9,840 bases of DNA from Acidimicrobiia bacterium (GTDB lineage Bacteria > Actinomycetota > Acidimicrobiia > Acidimicrobiales > AC-14): the NCBI GenBank assembly GCA_019243595.1, contig JAFAUA010000570.1, forward strand, positions 1 through 9,840, read 5' to 3'. The notes below the pieces were generated by a model, which searched no databases, was not told where the DNA came from, and saw only the letters and a list, made by a program, of their open reading frames with translations. Positions 1 to 5,541 of this stretch are shown piece by piece (position 1 is the stretch's first letter; each line of letters begins with the position of its first letter). Both the position numbers and the translations under genes were made by a program.

Positions 1-1344
1 TGGGCCGGCGCTGCGGCGCTCGCCATCGCGTCGGCGGCGGGCGCGTCGTTCGTCGGCGGCCACGCCCATGGGGACACGGTGCCGCCGGCGCCCTTCCCGA
101 CCCCGATCCAGCACGTGGTCATCATCTACCAAGAGAACCACAGCTTCGACGAGACACTCGGCCAGATCTGCCAGGACGTGGTGAACGGCGCACCACGCTG
201 CGACGGTGCCACGACCGGTAAGACCCACACCGGCGCTGTGATTCCCCTGAAGCGCTCCCCCGACGTCGTGCCGTTCGTCGTGCACAACACGAGTGCTCAG
301 GCGAAGGCCATCGACGGCGGCAAGATGGACGGGTTCGACACCATCGGTGGTTGCGGGGGTGGGACCGCGTGTTACACGCAGTACTACCCCGACCAGATCC
401 CGAACCTCGCGGCGCTGGCCCGCAAGTTTGTGATCTCCGACCGCACCTTCTCGCAGGACTCGGTGCCGTCCTGGGGCGGCCACCTGAATCTGGTCGCCGC
501 GACGCTCGACGGATTCGATGGCAACAACCCTGGCGGCGGGCCGGGTTGGGGCTGCGACTCGGGCGGTACGGCCAACTGGCGCGCGACGCCGACCAGTCCG
601 TGGATGACCGTGAAGTCGTGCGTTCCCGACCAGCAGGGCCACGGCGCCGCGGGCGCCACGACGCCGGTGCAGTGGGTGCCGACGATCATGGACCACCTCG
701 ACAGTGCCGGGCGGACGTGGAATCTCTACGTCTCGCCGAAGTCGGCGACCGGGCACACGTGGAGCATCTGCCCGACCTTCGCCGATTGCCTCTACACAAG
801 TCAGGCAACGCACATGAAGGCGCCGAGCACGATCGTGACCGACGCTCAGGGCGGGAACCTGCCCAACTTCGCCATCGTCACACCGAGTGGGCCGACCGGT
901 GCCACGTCCCAGCACAACCAGGCATCGATGATCAAAGGCGATAACTGGATCGGCCAGATGGTGCAGGCCATCGAGAGTGGGCCTCAGTGGTCGTCGACCG
1001 CGATCTTCATCACCTACGACGATTGCGGTTGCTTCTATGACCACGTGCCGCCCGCTGCCGGGCTCGGCATCCGCCTGCCAATGGTGATCGTCTCTCCGTA
1101 CGCCAAAGCTGGTACGACTGACCACAACGTCGCCTCAACAGCATCGATGCTCGCCTACGCCGAGCACGTGCTGGGCGTGCAGCCGCTCAACGAGCGCGAC
1201 GGAAGCGCGTACGACTACTCGGGCTCCTTCGACTACACCCAGACGGTGACGCCCGCTGTGCCAATGCAGCAGTCAGTGCTGCCGGCCGCGTCGCAGCAGT
1301 ACCTGGCGACGCACCCGTCGACCGCCGCGGACGACGACACCTAG
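1..1344 (+). CDS. Exported phosphoesterase, acid phosphatase / phospholipase C family (5' end outside window)
   Basis: The frame is open from base 1, so the gene starts upstream; the GTG at 79 is internal. The first 26 window residues (WAGAAALAIASAAGASF..) are an Ala-rich hydrophobic stretch ending near AHG, the remains of a signal peptide, so the enzyme is probably exported. Numbering from the GTG, the family hallmarks are HVVIIYQENHSFDE (12-25, metal-binding Glu-Asn block), SVPSWGGHLNLVAA (128-141), YDDCGCFYDHVPP (313-325) and LPMVIVSPYAKAG (333-345). These are typical of the phosphoesterase family (alkaline-phosphatase superfamily) that hydrolyses phosphomonoesters or phospholipids outside the cell. 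Several Cys residues (about 31, 41, 92, 98, 159, 181, 231, 237, 316, 318) suggest disulfides. Substrate cannot be told; an acid phosphatase is as likely as a phospholipase. The TAG stop overlaps the stop of the convergent kinase gene. Confidence 0.9.
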   Translation, partial: WAGAAALAIASAAGASFVGGHAHGDTVPPAPFPTPIQHVVIIYQENHSFDETLGQICQDVVNGAPRCDGATTGKTHTGAVIPLKRSPDVVPFVVHNTSAQAKAIDGGKMDGFDTIGGCGGGTACYTQYYPDQIPNLAALARKFVISDRTFSQDSVPSWGGHLNLVAATLDGFDGNNPGGGPGWGCDSGGTANWRATPTSPWMTVKSCVPDQQGHGAAGATTPVQWVPTIMDHLDSAGRTWNLYVSPKSATGHTWSICPTFADCLYTSQATHMKAPSTIVTDAQGGNLPNFAIVTPSGPTGATSQHNQASMIKGDNWIGQMVQAIESGPQWSSTAIFITYDDCGCFYDHVPPAAGLGIRLPMVIVSPYAKAGTTDHNVASTASMLAYAEHVLGVQPLNERDGSAYDYSGSFDYTQTVTPAVPMQQSVLPAASQQYLATHPSTAADDDT

Positions 1345-2783
1345 GCGCGCTCTTTGCGCCACTCTTCTTCGATCTTGCCCAGCTCGGTCGAGGGCGGGGC
1401 GTCGTTGCGGTACTCGGCGAGCAGGGCCCTCCAGTTGCCGCGCGCCCGCATGCGTCCCCACAGGGCCGACATCCCCCACACGACTCGGTCCAAGATCACA
1501 TAGGACGGCGGCATGTTGAGCTGGCGAATGACGTCGCCGTACTCGCCTTGGATGTCGATCATCGTCTCGATCGTCTTGCCGACGAACTCGCGCGTGTACT
1601 CGAAGTAGTCCTGCTGGAACGGCACCCACGGCGTGCTGACGTAGTCGTACAGGCGCTGGGCGGTGAGCGTGTGGCGGGCGGGCAGGAAGCCGGCGCTGGT
1701 CATCGCCCGCTCCATCGCCTCGGGATCCTGGGCCAGGGCCGCGTCCAGCGTGGGCGCCAGACTCTCGAGCTCGCCCGGTCCCCACCTCTTGACCAGGCCG
1801 AAGTCGAGGAACGTCACCGGGCCGCCGAGGTGGAAGCGGTAGTTGCCGGGGTGGGGGTCGCCGTTGAACACACGGTGGTGCCAGATCGAGCCTTCGGCGA
1901 AGCGGAAGAGGACCTCGCTGGCGTGCTGCTTGTGTTCGTCGGTGGCCTGCTCTTCGAACTCGGCCCACGTCAGCCCGTCGACCCACTCGCTGGTGATCAC
2001 CCGCTGGGCGCTGCGCTCGAACACGACGTCGGGGACGTGGATGAACGGGTGGCCGCGGTAGCGGTCGGCGAACTCCTGCTGCAGCCGGGCCTCGAGCCGG
2101 TAGTCGAGCTCGTCGGCCATGCGGGCGCGCAGCTCGTCGACCAACGCCTTCACGTCCATGTTCTTGAGGGCGAAGGAGGCGAACAGGCCGTAGAGCATCT
2201 CGGCGTTGTCGAGGTCGCCCTTGATCGCCTTGTCGATGCCCGGGTACTGCACCTTGACGGCGACCTCGCGGCCGTCGTGGAGCACGGCCTTGTGCACCTG
2301 GCCGATCGACGCGGCGGCCACGGGCTCGGGGTCCCAGTCGAGGAAGAGCTTCTGCGGGTCATCGCCGAGCTCCTCGCGGACCACCGCCTCGGCCAGGCTC
2401 GGCACCATCGGCGGCACGTCGGCCTGCAGGGTGGCCAGCGCCTGCTGGGCCTCGGGCGGCAGGCCCTCGGCGACGAAGGAGATCATCTGGCCGGCCTTCA
2501 TGATGGCGCCCTTCATGCCGCCGAGGACCTCGGCGACGTCCTGGGCGGTCTTGATGGCGAACTTCTCCTCGAGCTCGGCGCGCTTGGCATCGTCGGCCCG
2601 CTTCCCGCGGACGTAGAAGATCGCCCAGTGCAAGCCGCGGCGTGCGGTCAGGCGCCAGACCCGCAGCTGGCGGTCGAGCTGGTTGCGGCGGTCGGCGTCG
2701 GACAGCACGGCGGCCGCACCCGCGCCTCCGGCCACACCGGCGAGCCCCAGCGCTGCCAACCCCGCCTTCGCCCCCCGACGCAT
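1341..2783 (-). CDS. AarF/ABC1/UbiB-family atypical kinase
   Basis: 480-aa protein of the ABC1/ADCK/UbiB kinase-like family, linked in other organisms to quinone or lipid metabolism through an ATPase-like activity. Motifs visible: KxGQ (MKAGQ, about 95-99) followed by QADVPP (120-125), the Ala-rich nucleotide loop AAASIGQVH (157-164), the VAVKVQYPG lysine (K177), DELDYRLEA (224-232), the catalytic block NGDPHPGN (307-314) and the DFG triplet (327-329). A hydrophobic Ala/Gly/Leu segment at residues 8-27 could be a membrane anchor. The start ATG at 2783 is preferred because GGGAGG sits 5 nt upstream and a longer open frame to 3074 lies antisense-in-frame over the DksA-like gene with nonsense composition. 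It follows the DksA-like gene by 19 nt, so the two are probably co-transcribed. Its TAG stop (1341-1343) overlaps the stop of the convergent phosphoesterase. The physiological substrate is unknown. Confidence 0.93.
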   Translation of the reverse strand: MRRGAKAGLAALGLAGVAGGAGAAAVLSDADRRNQLDRQLRVWRLTARRGLHWAIFYVRGKRADDAKRAELEEKFAIKTAQDVAEVLGGMKGAIMKAGQMISFVAEGLPPEAQQALATLQADVPPMVPSLAEAVVREELGDDPQKLFLDWDPEPVAAASIGQVHKAVLHDGREVAVKVQYPGIDKAIKGDLDNAEMLYGLFASFALKNMDVKALVDELRARMADELDYRLEARLQQEFADRYRGHPFIHVPDVVFERSAQRVITSEWVDGLTWAEFEEQATDEHKQHASEVLFRFAEGSIWHHRVFNGDPHPGNYRFHLGGPVTFLDFGLVKRWGPGELESLAPTLDAALAQDPEAMERAMTSAGFLPARHTLTAQRLYDYVSTPWVPFQQDYFEYTREFVGKTIETMIDIQGEYGDVIRQLNMPPSYVILDRVVWGMSALWGRMRARGNWRALLAEYRNDAPPSTELGKIEEEWRKERA

Positions 2784-2788
2784 TGCTG

Positions 2789-2794
2789 CCTCCC
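2789..2794 (-). promoter_or_regulatory. Ribosome binding site of the AarF/UbiB gene
   Basis: GGGAGG on the minus strand, 5 nt before the ATG at 2783. It decides the start: the open frame extends upstream to 3074, but that extension is a shadow of the preceding gene. Confidence 0.75.
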
Positions 2795-2802
2795 GGCTCG
2801 AC

Positions 2803-3189
2803 TTACTCCGGCCGCACCCGGGCCGCCTCGCGTTCGGCCTCTGCCTGGTGCTCGACGCAGAAGCGCGCCGCGGGCAGGGCCTCGAGGCGCTCCTCGGGGA
2901 TCGGTTTGTTGTCGAACTCGCAGGTGCCGTAGGTGCCGTCGTCGAGGCGCTGCAGGGCGTGCTCGACGTCGGCGAGCTCGGCCTCGACCTGCTCGAGGAT
3001 CGACAGGTCCTTCTCGCGCTCGAAGGTCTCGGTGCCGACGTCGGCCTGGTGTTGGTCGACCGACGACAGCTCACTGAGGCTCTCGTCTTCGGACTCGTCA
3101 GTGAGATGTTCGACGTCGAAGTCGCTCTTTACGGCGACGAGCCGCTCGCGCTCCGCCTCGAGCCGCTGCCTGGCCTCGTCCGCTTCCAT
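2803..3189 (-). CDS. TraR/DksA-like zinc-finger protein, variant CxxD/CxxH finger
   Basis: 128-aa acidic protein with a long charged N-terminal helical region (residues 1-85, probably coiled coil, for example EAERERL and ILEQVEAELADVEHALQRL). A C-terminal block follows: DDGTYGTC-EFDNKPI-PEERLEALPAARFC-VEH (83-114). This matches the DksA/TraR C4 finger arrangement, a family that binds RNA polymerase through the secondary channel or acts as a small transcription modulator. Unlike canonical members, only the first Cys of each CxxC pair remains (C90, C111); the partner positions are D93 and H114, so metal binding would be through C/D/C/H or absent. The ATG at 3189 is the only sensible start; no strong Shine-Dalgarno is visible and a 12-bp palindrome covers the start codon. 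It is the first gene of a probable two-gene unit with the AarF/UbiB gene. The role in transcription is inferred from the family. Confidence 0.87.
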   Translation of the reverse strand: MEADEARQRLEAERERLVAVKSDFDVEHLTDESEDESLSELSSVDQHQADVGTETFEREKDLSILEQVEAELADVEHALQRLDDGTYGTCEFDNKPIPEERLEALPAARFCVEHQAEAEREAARVRPE

Positions 3190-3196
3190 GCATGGA
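3185..3196. repeat. 12-bp perfect palindrome over the start codon of the DksA-like gene
   Basis: TCCATGCATGGA reads the same on both strands and contains the ATG at 3187-3189 (minus strand). It could be an operator or chance. It also creates a second, out-of-frame ATG just upstream of the real start on the minus strand. Confidence 0.5.
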
Positions 3197-3333
3197 GCCT
3201 ACCGGCACCCCCAGGCGCAGCCTCCGAGCTCTGCTCGACCGCACGTGCGCCGCTGGGTCGGAGATCCGGGCTCGCCAAGCAACTCCCTCGCAAGCGTGCA
3301 TTGCCTCGCGCCGACCCCTTTAGGAGCGTCGGT
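3190..3333. other. Non-coding stretch upstream of the DksA-like gene
   Basis: No frame in this stretch reads like a protein. It must hold the minus-strand promoter for the DksA-like/AarF unit, but no convincing -10/-35 pair can be picked by eye. No tRNA, repeat array or terminator is seen. Together with the fragment at 3334-3529 it makes a gap of about 350 bases without an intact gene. Confidence 0.5.
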
Positions 3334-3529
3334 AAGGCAGTGGCGACAACTGAGAGGCATCGACGAGTCTCTCCCAGGGTTCCTGTGGGGTGCGCGCGAT
3401 TACGCATCGCCCGCGGGTGACTTCGCCGAGACCTTTGTGTACTGGCAAGCGGGGCCGTCCGACTACAGCGATTTCGGGCCGCCGAAGGACCTCGCGGCCC
3501 TGGTCCCGTTCTTCTATCCGAACCGATAG
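3334..3529 (+). pseudogene. Orphan C-terminal coding fragment, possible remnant of a secreted or protease-like protein
   Basis: In the frame ending at TAG 3527-3529, the peptide from about residue RQWRQLRGIDE onward reads like genuine protein: LPGFLWGARDYASPAGDFAE followed by an aromatic-rich end (TFVYW, SDYSDFGPP, ALVPFFYPNR). Third codon positions are mostly G or C, as in the neighbours. No start codon with a ribosome binding site is available: upstream in the same frame the sequence becomes Ser/Arg-rich shadow of the DksA-like gene on the other strand. I read it as the tail of a gene whose 5' part has been deleted. The PAGDFAETF block recalls the motif following the active site in some secreted metallopeptidases, but that is only a resemblance. 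Alternatives are a very short gene from a GTG at about 3295, or chance. Confidence 0.4.
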
Positions 3530-3536
3530 GACGGCG

Positions 3537-3713
3537 TCAGCAAAGGGCCTTGTTGACGAGCGGGATCCAGAGGCAGACCAGCGAATGGGCACTCGCGCTC
3601 TGCGGTTGCACGACCGGTTGCGACGGCGCCGCCTTTGCGGGCGTCAGCATTCCGACGGCGAAGCTGGCGGCGGCGAGCACCGCGACGAGGATGATCGCTG
3701 CGCGCTTTCTCAC
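3537..3713 (-). CDS. 58-aa exported peptide, translationally coupled to the sigma factor gene
   Basis: Starts at GTG 3713-3711, whose last two bases lie in the TGA stop of the sigma factor gene (GTGA overlap on the minus strand). A GGGGGT lies 6-7 nt upstream inside the sigma gene. The N-terminus is a textbook signal peptide: VRKR, then a hydrophobic core IILVAVLAAASFAVGML (residues 8-24), then TPAKA-AP with an AxA cleavage site after about residue 28. The mature part would be about 30 residues: a Pro/Gln/Ser-rich spacer (SQPVVQPQSASAHS) ending in C47-LWIPLVNKAL-C58, with the second Cys as the very last residue. The two Cys could close a 12-residue disulfide ring. I do not recognise a family. 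Coupling to the sigma gene suggests a linked function (signal, ligand or regulator), which is inference. Confidence 0.72.
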   Translation of the reverse strand: MRKRAAIILVAVLAAASFAVGMLTPAKAAPSQPVVQPQSASAHSLVCLWIPLVNKALC

Positions 3714-4843
3714 GAATGACCCCCAGAGGTAATGGGTCGGAGCACGGCCGCAGCCGGGCTCGGGTCGACGGCGAAACCGACCACGCCGGGCACTACGACG
3801 CGCACGGGCGCGTTCTTGCTCTTGGCCTGAGCTTCGTCGGCTGTCATCAGTCGCGGCGTGAGGTCGCTGACCGAGGGCTGTGCGGCGGCAGGCGGCGCGT
3901 CTGCGGGAGCGTGGGCAGGCGTCGACACGACTGAATTCGAACGGGTCGTCGTCCCTCCAGACGCGTCGGCCGGCGCAGAAGAGGTGACGCTGGCCGGCGC
4001 GGTCTGGAGGTGGACGACCGATGACGGCGGGGCCGTCGGCTGCACCTGACGGGAGGTGGAAGTGGTGGAGCCGACGGCACCGCCGACGACCGTGACGGCG
4101 ATGGCGCTCGCCGCGACCTTGGCGAGAAGAGGAGAGCTGAGCTCGGTGTGCTCGCCGACGCGGGTGGCGATCCGGTTGCGCCACCGCGTCGCCCAGCGAC
4201 CAAGGGCCGGGAACAACGCAAGCGCGCCGAGCTTGCCGTCGCCGGTGATGGCGAGGAAGCGCGCCCGGAAGGACTGGCGGGCGCGGTGCAGGGTGACGTC
4301 GGCCGCGCCCGTGCTGCAGCCGAGCTCCTCGGCGATGTCGCGGCTGGCGCGGCCCTCGGCCCACAACGACAAGGCGGCGCGGTGACGAGGGTTCAGATCA
4401 CGGAGCGCGGCGCGCACGAAGGCGGCATCCATGGCGTCGAACACCGAGTCGACGACGACGTCGCCGCCGTCGGGATCCGCCGGCGCGGCTGGCGCCTTGC
4501 GCTTGCAGCGGTCGTTGCAGACGTTGGTGGCGATCACCCGCAGCCAGGGGTAGAAGCGGCGGTCGCCACCGAAGTTCGGCAGGGCCCGATAGGCCTTGAC
4601 CAGCGCTTCCTGAGCAGCCTCTTCGGCGTCGTGGTGATCGCCGAGGCGGCGCTGGCAGTACCGGCGGAGACGGCCGAAGTACCGCCGGTAGAGGTCGGCG
4701 AACGCCTCCTCGTCACCCGTCTGGAAGCGTTCGACGAGAGCTGCGTCGCGGTCCAGATCGACGTCGTCTGCTCGTAACGCCACCCAGCGCCCCCCAAGGG
4801 CTCGCGCGCCAGTCGCTCTGTGCGCACGCAAGTTGTTCGCCAC
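3710..4843 (-). CDS. ECF (sigma-70 family) RNA polymerase sigma factor with C-terminal membrane-anchored extension
   Basis: 377-aa protein. Region 2 spans about 34-116: ALVERFQTGDEEAFADLYRR, DAEEAAQEALVKAYRALPN, FYPWLRVIATNVCNDRCKRK. Region 4 spans about 145-196: ALRDLNPRHRAALSLWAEG, then SRDIAEELGCSTGAADVTLH and RARQSFRARF. These recognise the -10 and -35 elements of target promoters. ECF sigmas are usually about 200 aa; here a further 180 residues follow. That tail has a basic linker, one hydrophobic segment (LLAKVAASAIAVTVVGGAVG, 239-258), an Ala/Pro/Ser/Thr-rich stretch (259-325) and a short more ordered end (TPRLMTADEAQAK.. VRVVVPGVVGFAVDPSPAAA). The predicted topology is sigma domains inside and the tail outside, an inbuilt anchor or anti-sigma-like control; no separate anti-sigma gene is seen. 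The start is GTG 4843-4841, with AAGGAG 12 nt upstream, a slightly long spacing; a GTG 60 nt downstream is an alternative. It overlaps the 58-aa peptide gene by GTGA. Confidence 0.9.
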   Translation of the reverse strand: MANNLRAHRATGARALGGRWVALRADDVDLDRDAALVERFQTGDEEAFADLYRRYFGRLRRYCQRRLGDHHDAEEAAQEALVKAYRALPNFGGDRRFYPWLRVIATNVCNDRCKRKAPAAPADPDGGDVVVDSVFDAMDAAFVRAALRDLNPRHRAALSLWAEGRASRDIAEELGCSTGAADVTLHRARQSFRARFLAITGDGKLGALALFPALGRWATRWRNRIATRVGEHTELSSPLLAKVAASAIAVTVVGGAVGSTTSTSRQVQPTAPPSSVVHLQTAPASVTSSAPADASGGTTTRSNSVVSTPAHAPADAPPAAAQPSVSDLTPRLMTADEAQAKSKNAPVRVVVPGVVGFAVDPSPAAAVLRPITSGGHS

Positions 4844-4942
4844 TCTAGGTGGGTTCTCCTTTTTCTTGCCGTGGGGATGTAAGGGGGACCGCTCGCCGTC
4901 GTTCCCCTACCGAACGACCGCTGCAAGCTGGAGGTGGATGCG
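4844..4942. promoter_or_regulatory. Divergent intergenic region between the sigma factor and the isochorismatase-like gene, with an inverted repeat
   Basis: This 99-nt gap must hold both divergent promoters. At 4882-4889 and 4901-4908 lies an inverted repeat (AGGGGGAC / GTTCCCCT, 8 pairs with one G-T, 11-nt spacer). The right arm read on the minus strand contains GGGGAAC, which resembles the GGAAC -35 element of ECF sigma promoters, so autoregulation is possible. I could not find a matching -10 at the usual spacing, so no exact promoter is called. Confidence 0.45.
4930..4935 (+). promoter_or_regulatory. Ribosome binding site of the isochorismatase-like gene
   Basis: GGAGGT, 7 nt before GTG 4943. 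It favours GTG 4943 over the GTG at 4934, which lies inside the site itself, and over ATG 4955, which is too far away. Confidence 0.7.
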
Positions 4943-5365
4943 GTGTCCGACGCCATGGCCCTCGTCTCTGTGGGGACCACAGATTTCGGTGCGTTGCGCG
5001 GCCTGACGGACGCGTTCCGCGCGGCTGGGCTCCCCGTGGTGCACATGGTCGACACCACGGCGCTCGCTGCGGATGCGACCGCTCCCTCCTCTCTGCTCGA
5101 CGTCGAGCTGCTCGAGGCCGGTGGCGTCCAGACCGTGCGCCGGGGTGAGATGGCGATGGCGCTCGCCACGGGCGGCGCCTTCGACGCCACGCCCCTCGAC
5201 GCCCTCCTCCGAGGTCTGGGCGTGGACACCGTCGTCGTCGGCGGGCCCATCCCGTCGTCGCGCGTCAGCGCATCGGTAACCGCAGCCGAGCTGCGCGGCT
5301 ACCGGGTCCTGCTCGCTACCGAGGAATTGGCTTTGACCCTCGGTGCCTATTTGCGAGCCGCTTGA
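4943..5365 (+). CDS. Isochorismatase-fold (cysteine hydrolase superfamily) protein, catalytically degenerate
   Basis: 140 aa. The overall pattern is that of the isochorismatase-like hydrolases: a first strand MALVSVGTTDF (5-15), FRAAGLPVVHMVD (25-37), a GAFDATPLDALLRGLGVDTV block (78-97) followed by VVGGP, then RGYRVLLATEE (118-128). The family uses an Asp-Lys-Cys triad. The Asp would sit in the first strand, where this protein reads SVGTTD instead of the usual xIDxQ; the Lys region reads VRRGEM. The nucleophile position, normally in a V-T-G-V-x-T-x-x-C-V stretch, reads VGGPIPSSRV, so Cys is replaced by Arg (R107). It is also shorter than the usual 180-200 aa. It is therefore unlikely to be an active hydrolase of this class and may be a binding or structural relative. 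GTG 4943 is chosen from the ribosome binding site. It is divergent from the sigma gene and followed directly by a large hairpin. Confidence 0.7.
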   Translation: MSDAMALVSVGTTDFGALRGLTDAFRAAGLPVVHMVDTTALAADATAPSSLLDVELLEAGGVQTVRRGEMAMALATGGAFDATPLDALLRGLGVDTVVVGGPIPSSRVSASVTAAELRGYRVLLATEELALTLGAYLRAA

Positions 5366-5373
5366 CGGGGAAC

Positions 5374-5421
5374 GCCGGTGGGTGCTCCGAGGGTGTCCCC
5401 AGCGCCCTCGGGCCCACCGGC
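5374..5421 (+). terminator. Large GC-rich hairpin after the isochorismatase-like gene, probable terminator without T-tract
   Basis: Outer stem GCCGGTGGG (5374-5382) pairs with CCCACCGGC (5413-5421), 9 perfect pairs. Inner stem CCGAGGG (5387-5393) pairs with CCCTCGG (5405-5411), 7 perfect pairs, with a 4-nt/1-nt internal loop and an 11-nt apical loop. It starts 8 nt after the TGA at 5363-5365. No run of T follows, as is common for hairpin terminators in high-GC actinobacteria. It could instead be a leader structure for the ANTAR gene downstream. Confidence 0.65.
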
Positions 5422-5424
5422 ATT

Positions 5425-5541
5425 ACAGAGGTAAAGGATCCGTCAACACGGGTTGTCTCCTTCTGCACGCAACCCGCAAAATTGAATATCGTTTCCTTCG
5501 CAAATTTGTTGGGCTTTGGTAGCCGATTTCCTGGAGGGAGG
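5425..5541 (+). promoter_or_regulatory. AT-richer leader and promoter region of the ANTAR gene, with a second hairpin
   Basis: This stretch is noticeably AT-richer than its surroundings (AAAATTGAATATCG, CAAATTTGTT), which suits a promoter. A weak candidate is TTGAAT (5482-5487) with TTTGTT (5505-5510) at 17-nt spacing; confidence in the exact boxes is low. CGGGTTG (5449-5455) pairs with CAACCCG (5470-5476), and the same GTTG can pair with CAAC at 5444-5447, so two exclusive stems are possible. Two similar 9-mers (CGCAAAATT at 5475, CGCAAATTT at 5499) lie 24 nt apart. Confidence 0.4.

Noticed and set aside
351..944. 197-codon plus-strand open frame
   Set aside because: Arg-rich shadow inside the phosphoesterase gene in another frame.
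2784..3074. N-terminal extension of the AarF/UbiB frame
   Set aside because: The extra 97 residues are Ser/Arg/Pro-rich, overlap the DksA-like gene in another frame, and the ATG at 2783 has a good ribosome binding site.
1548..3077. 509-codon open frame on the plus strand
   Set aside because: It is fully antisense to the AarF/UbiB and DksA-like genes, has the low-complexity Val/Leu/Glu/Gly composition of a GC-rich shadow frame, and shows no motif.
4534..5250. 238-codon minus-strand open frame spanning the divergent promoter
   Set aside because: Ser/Thr/Arg-rich shadow; it overlaps the sigma factor in another frame and is antisense to the isochorismatase-like gene.
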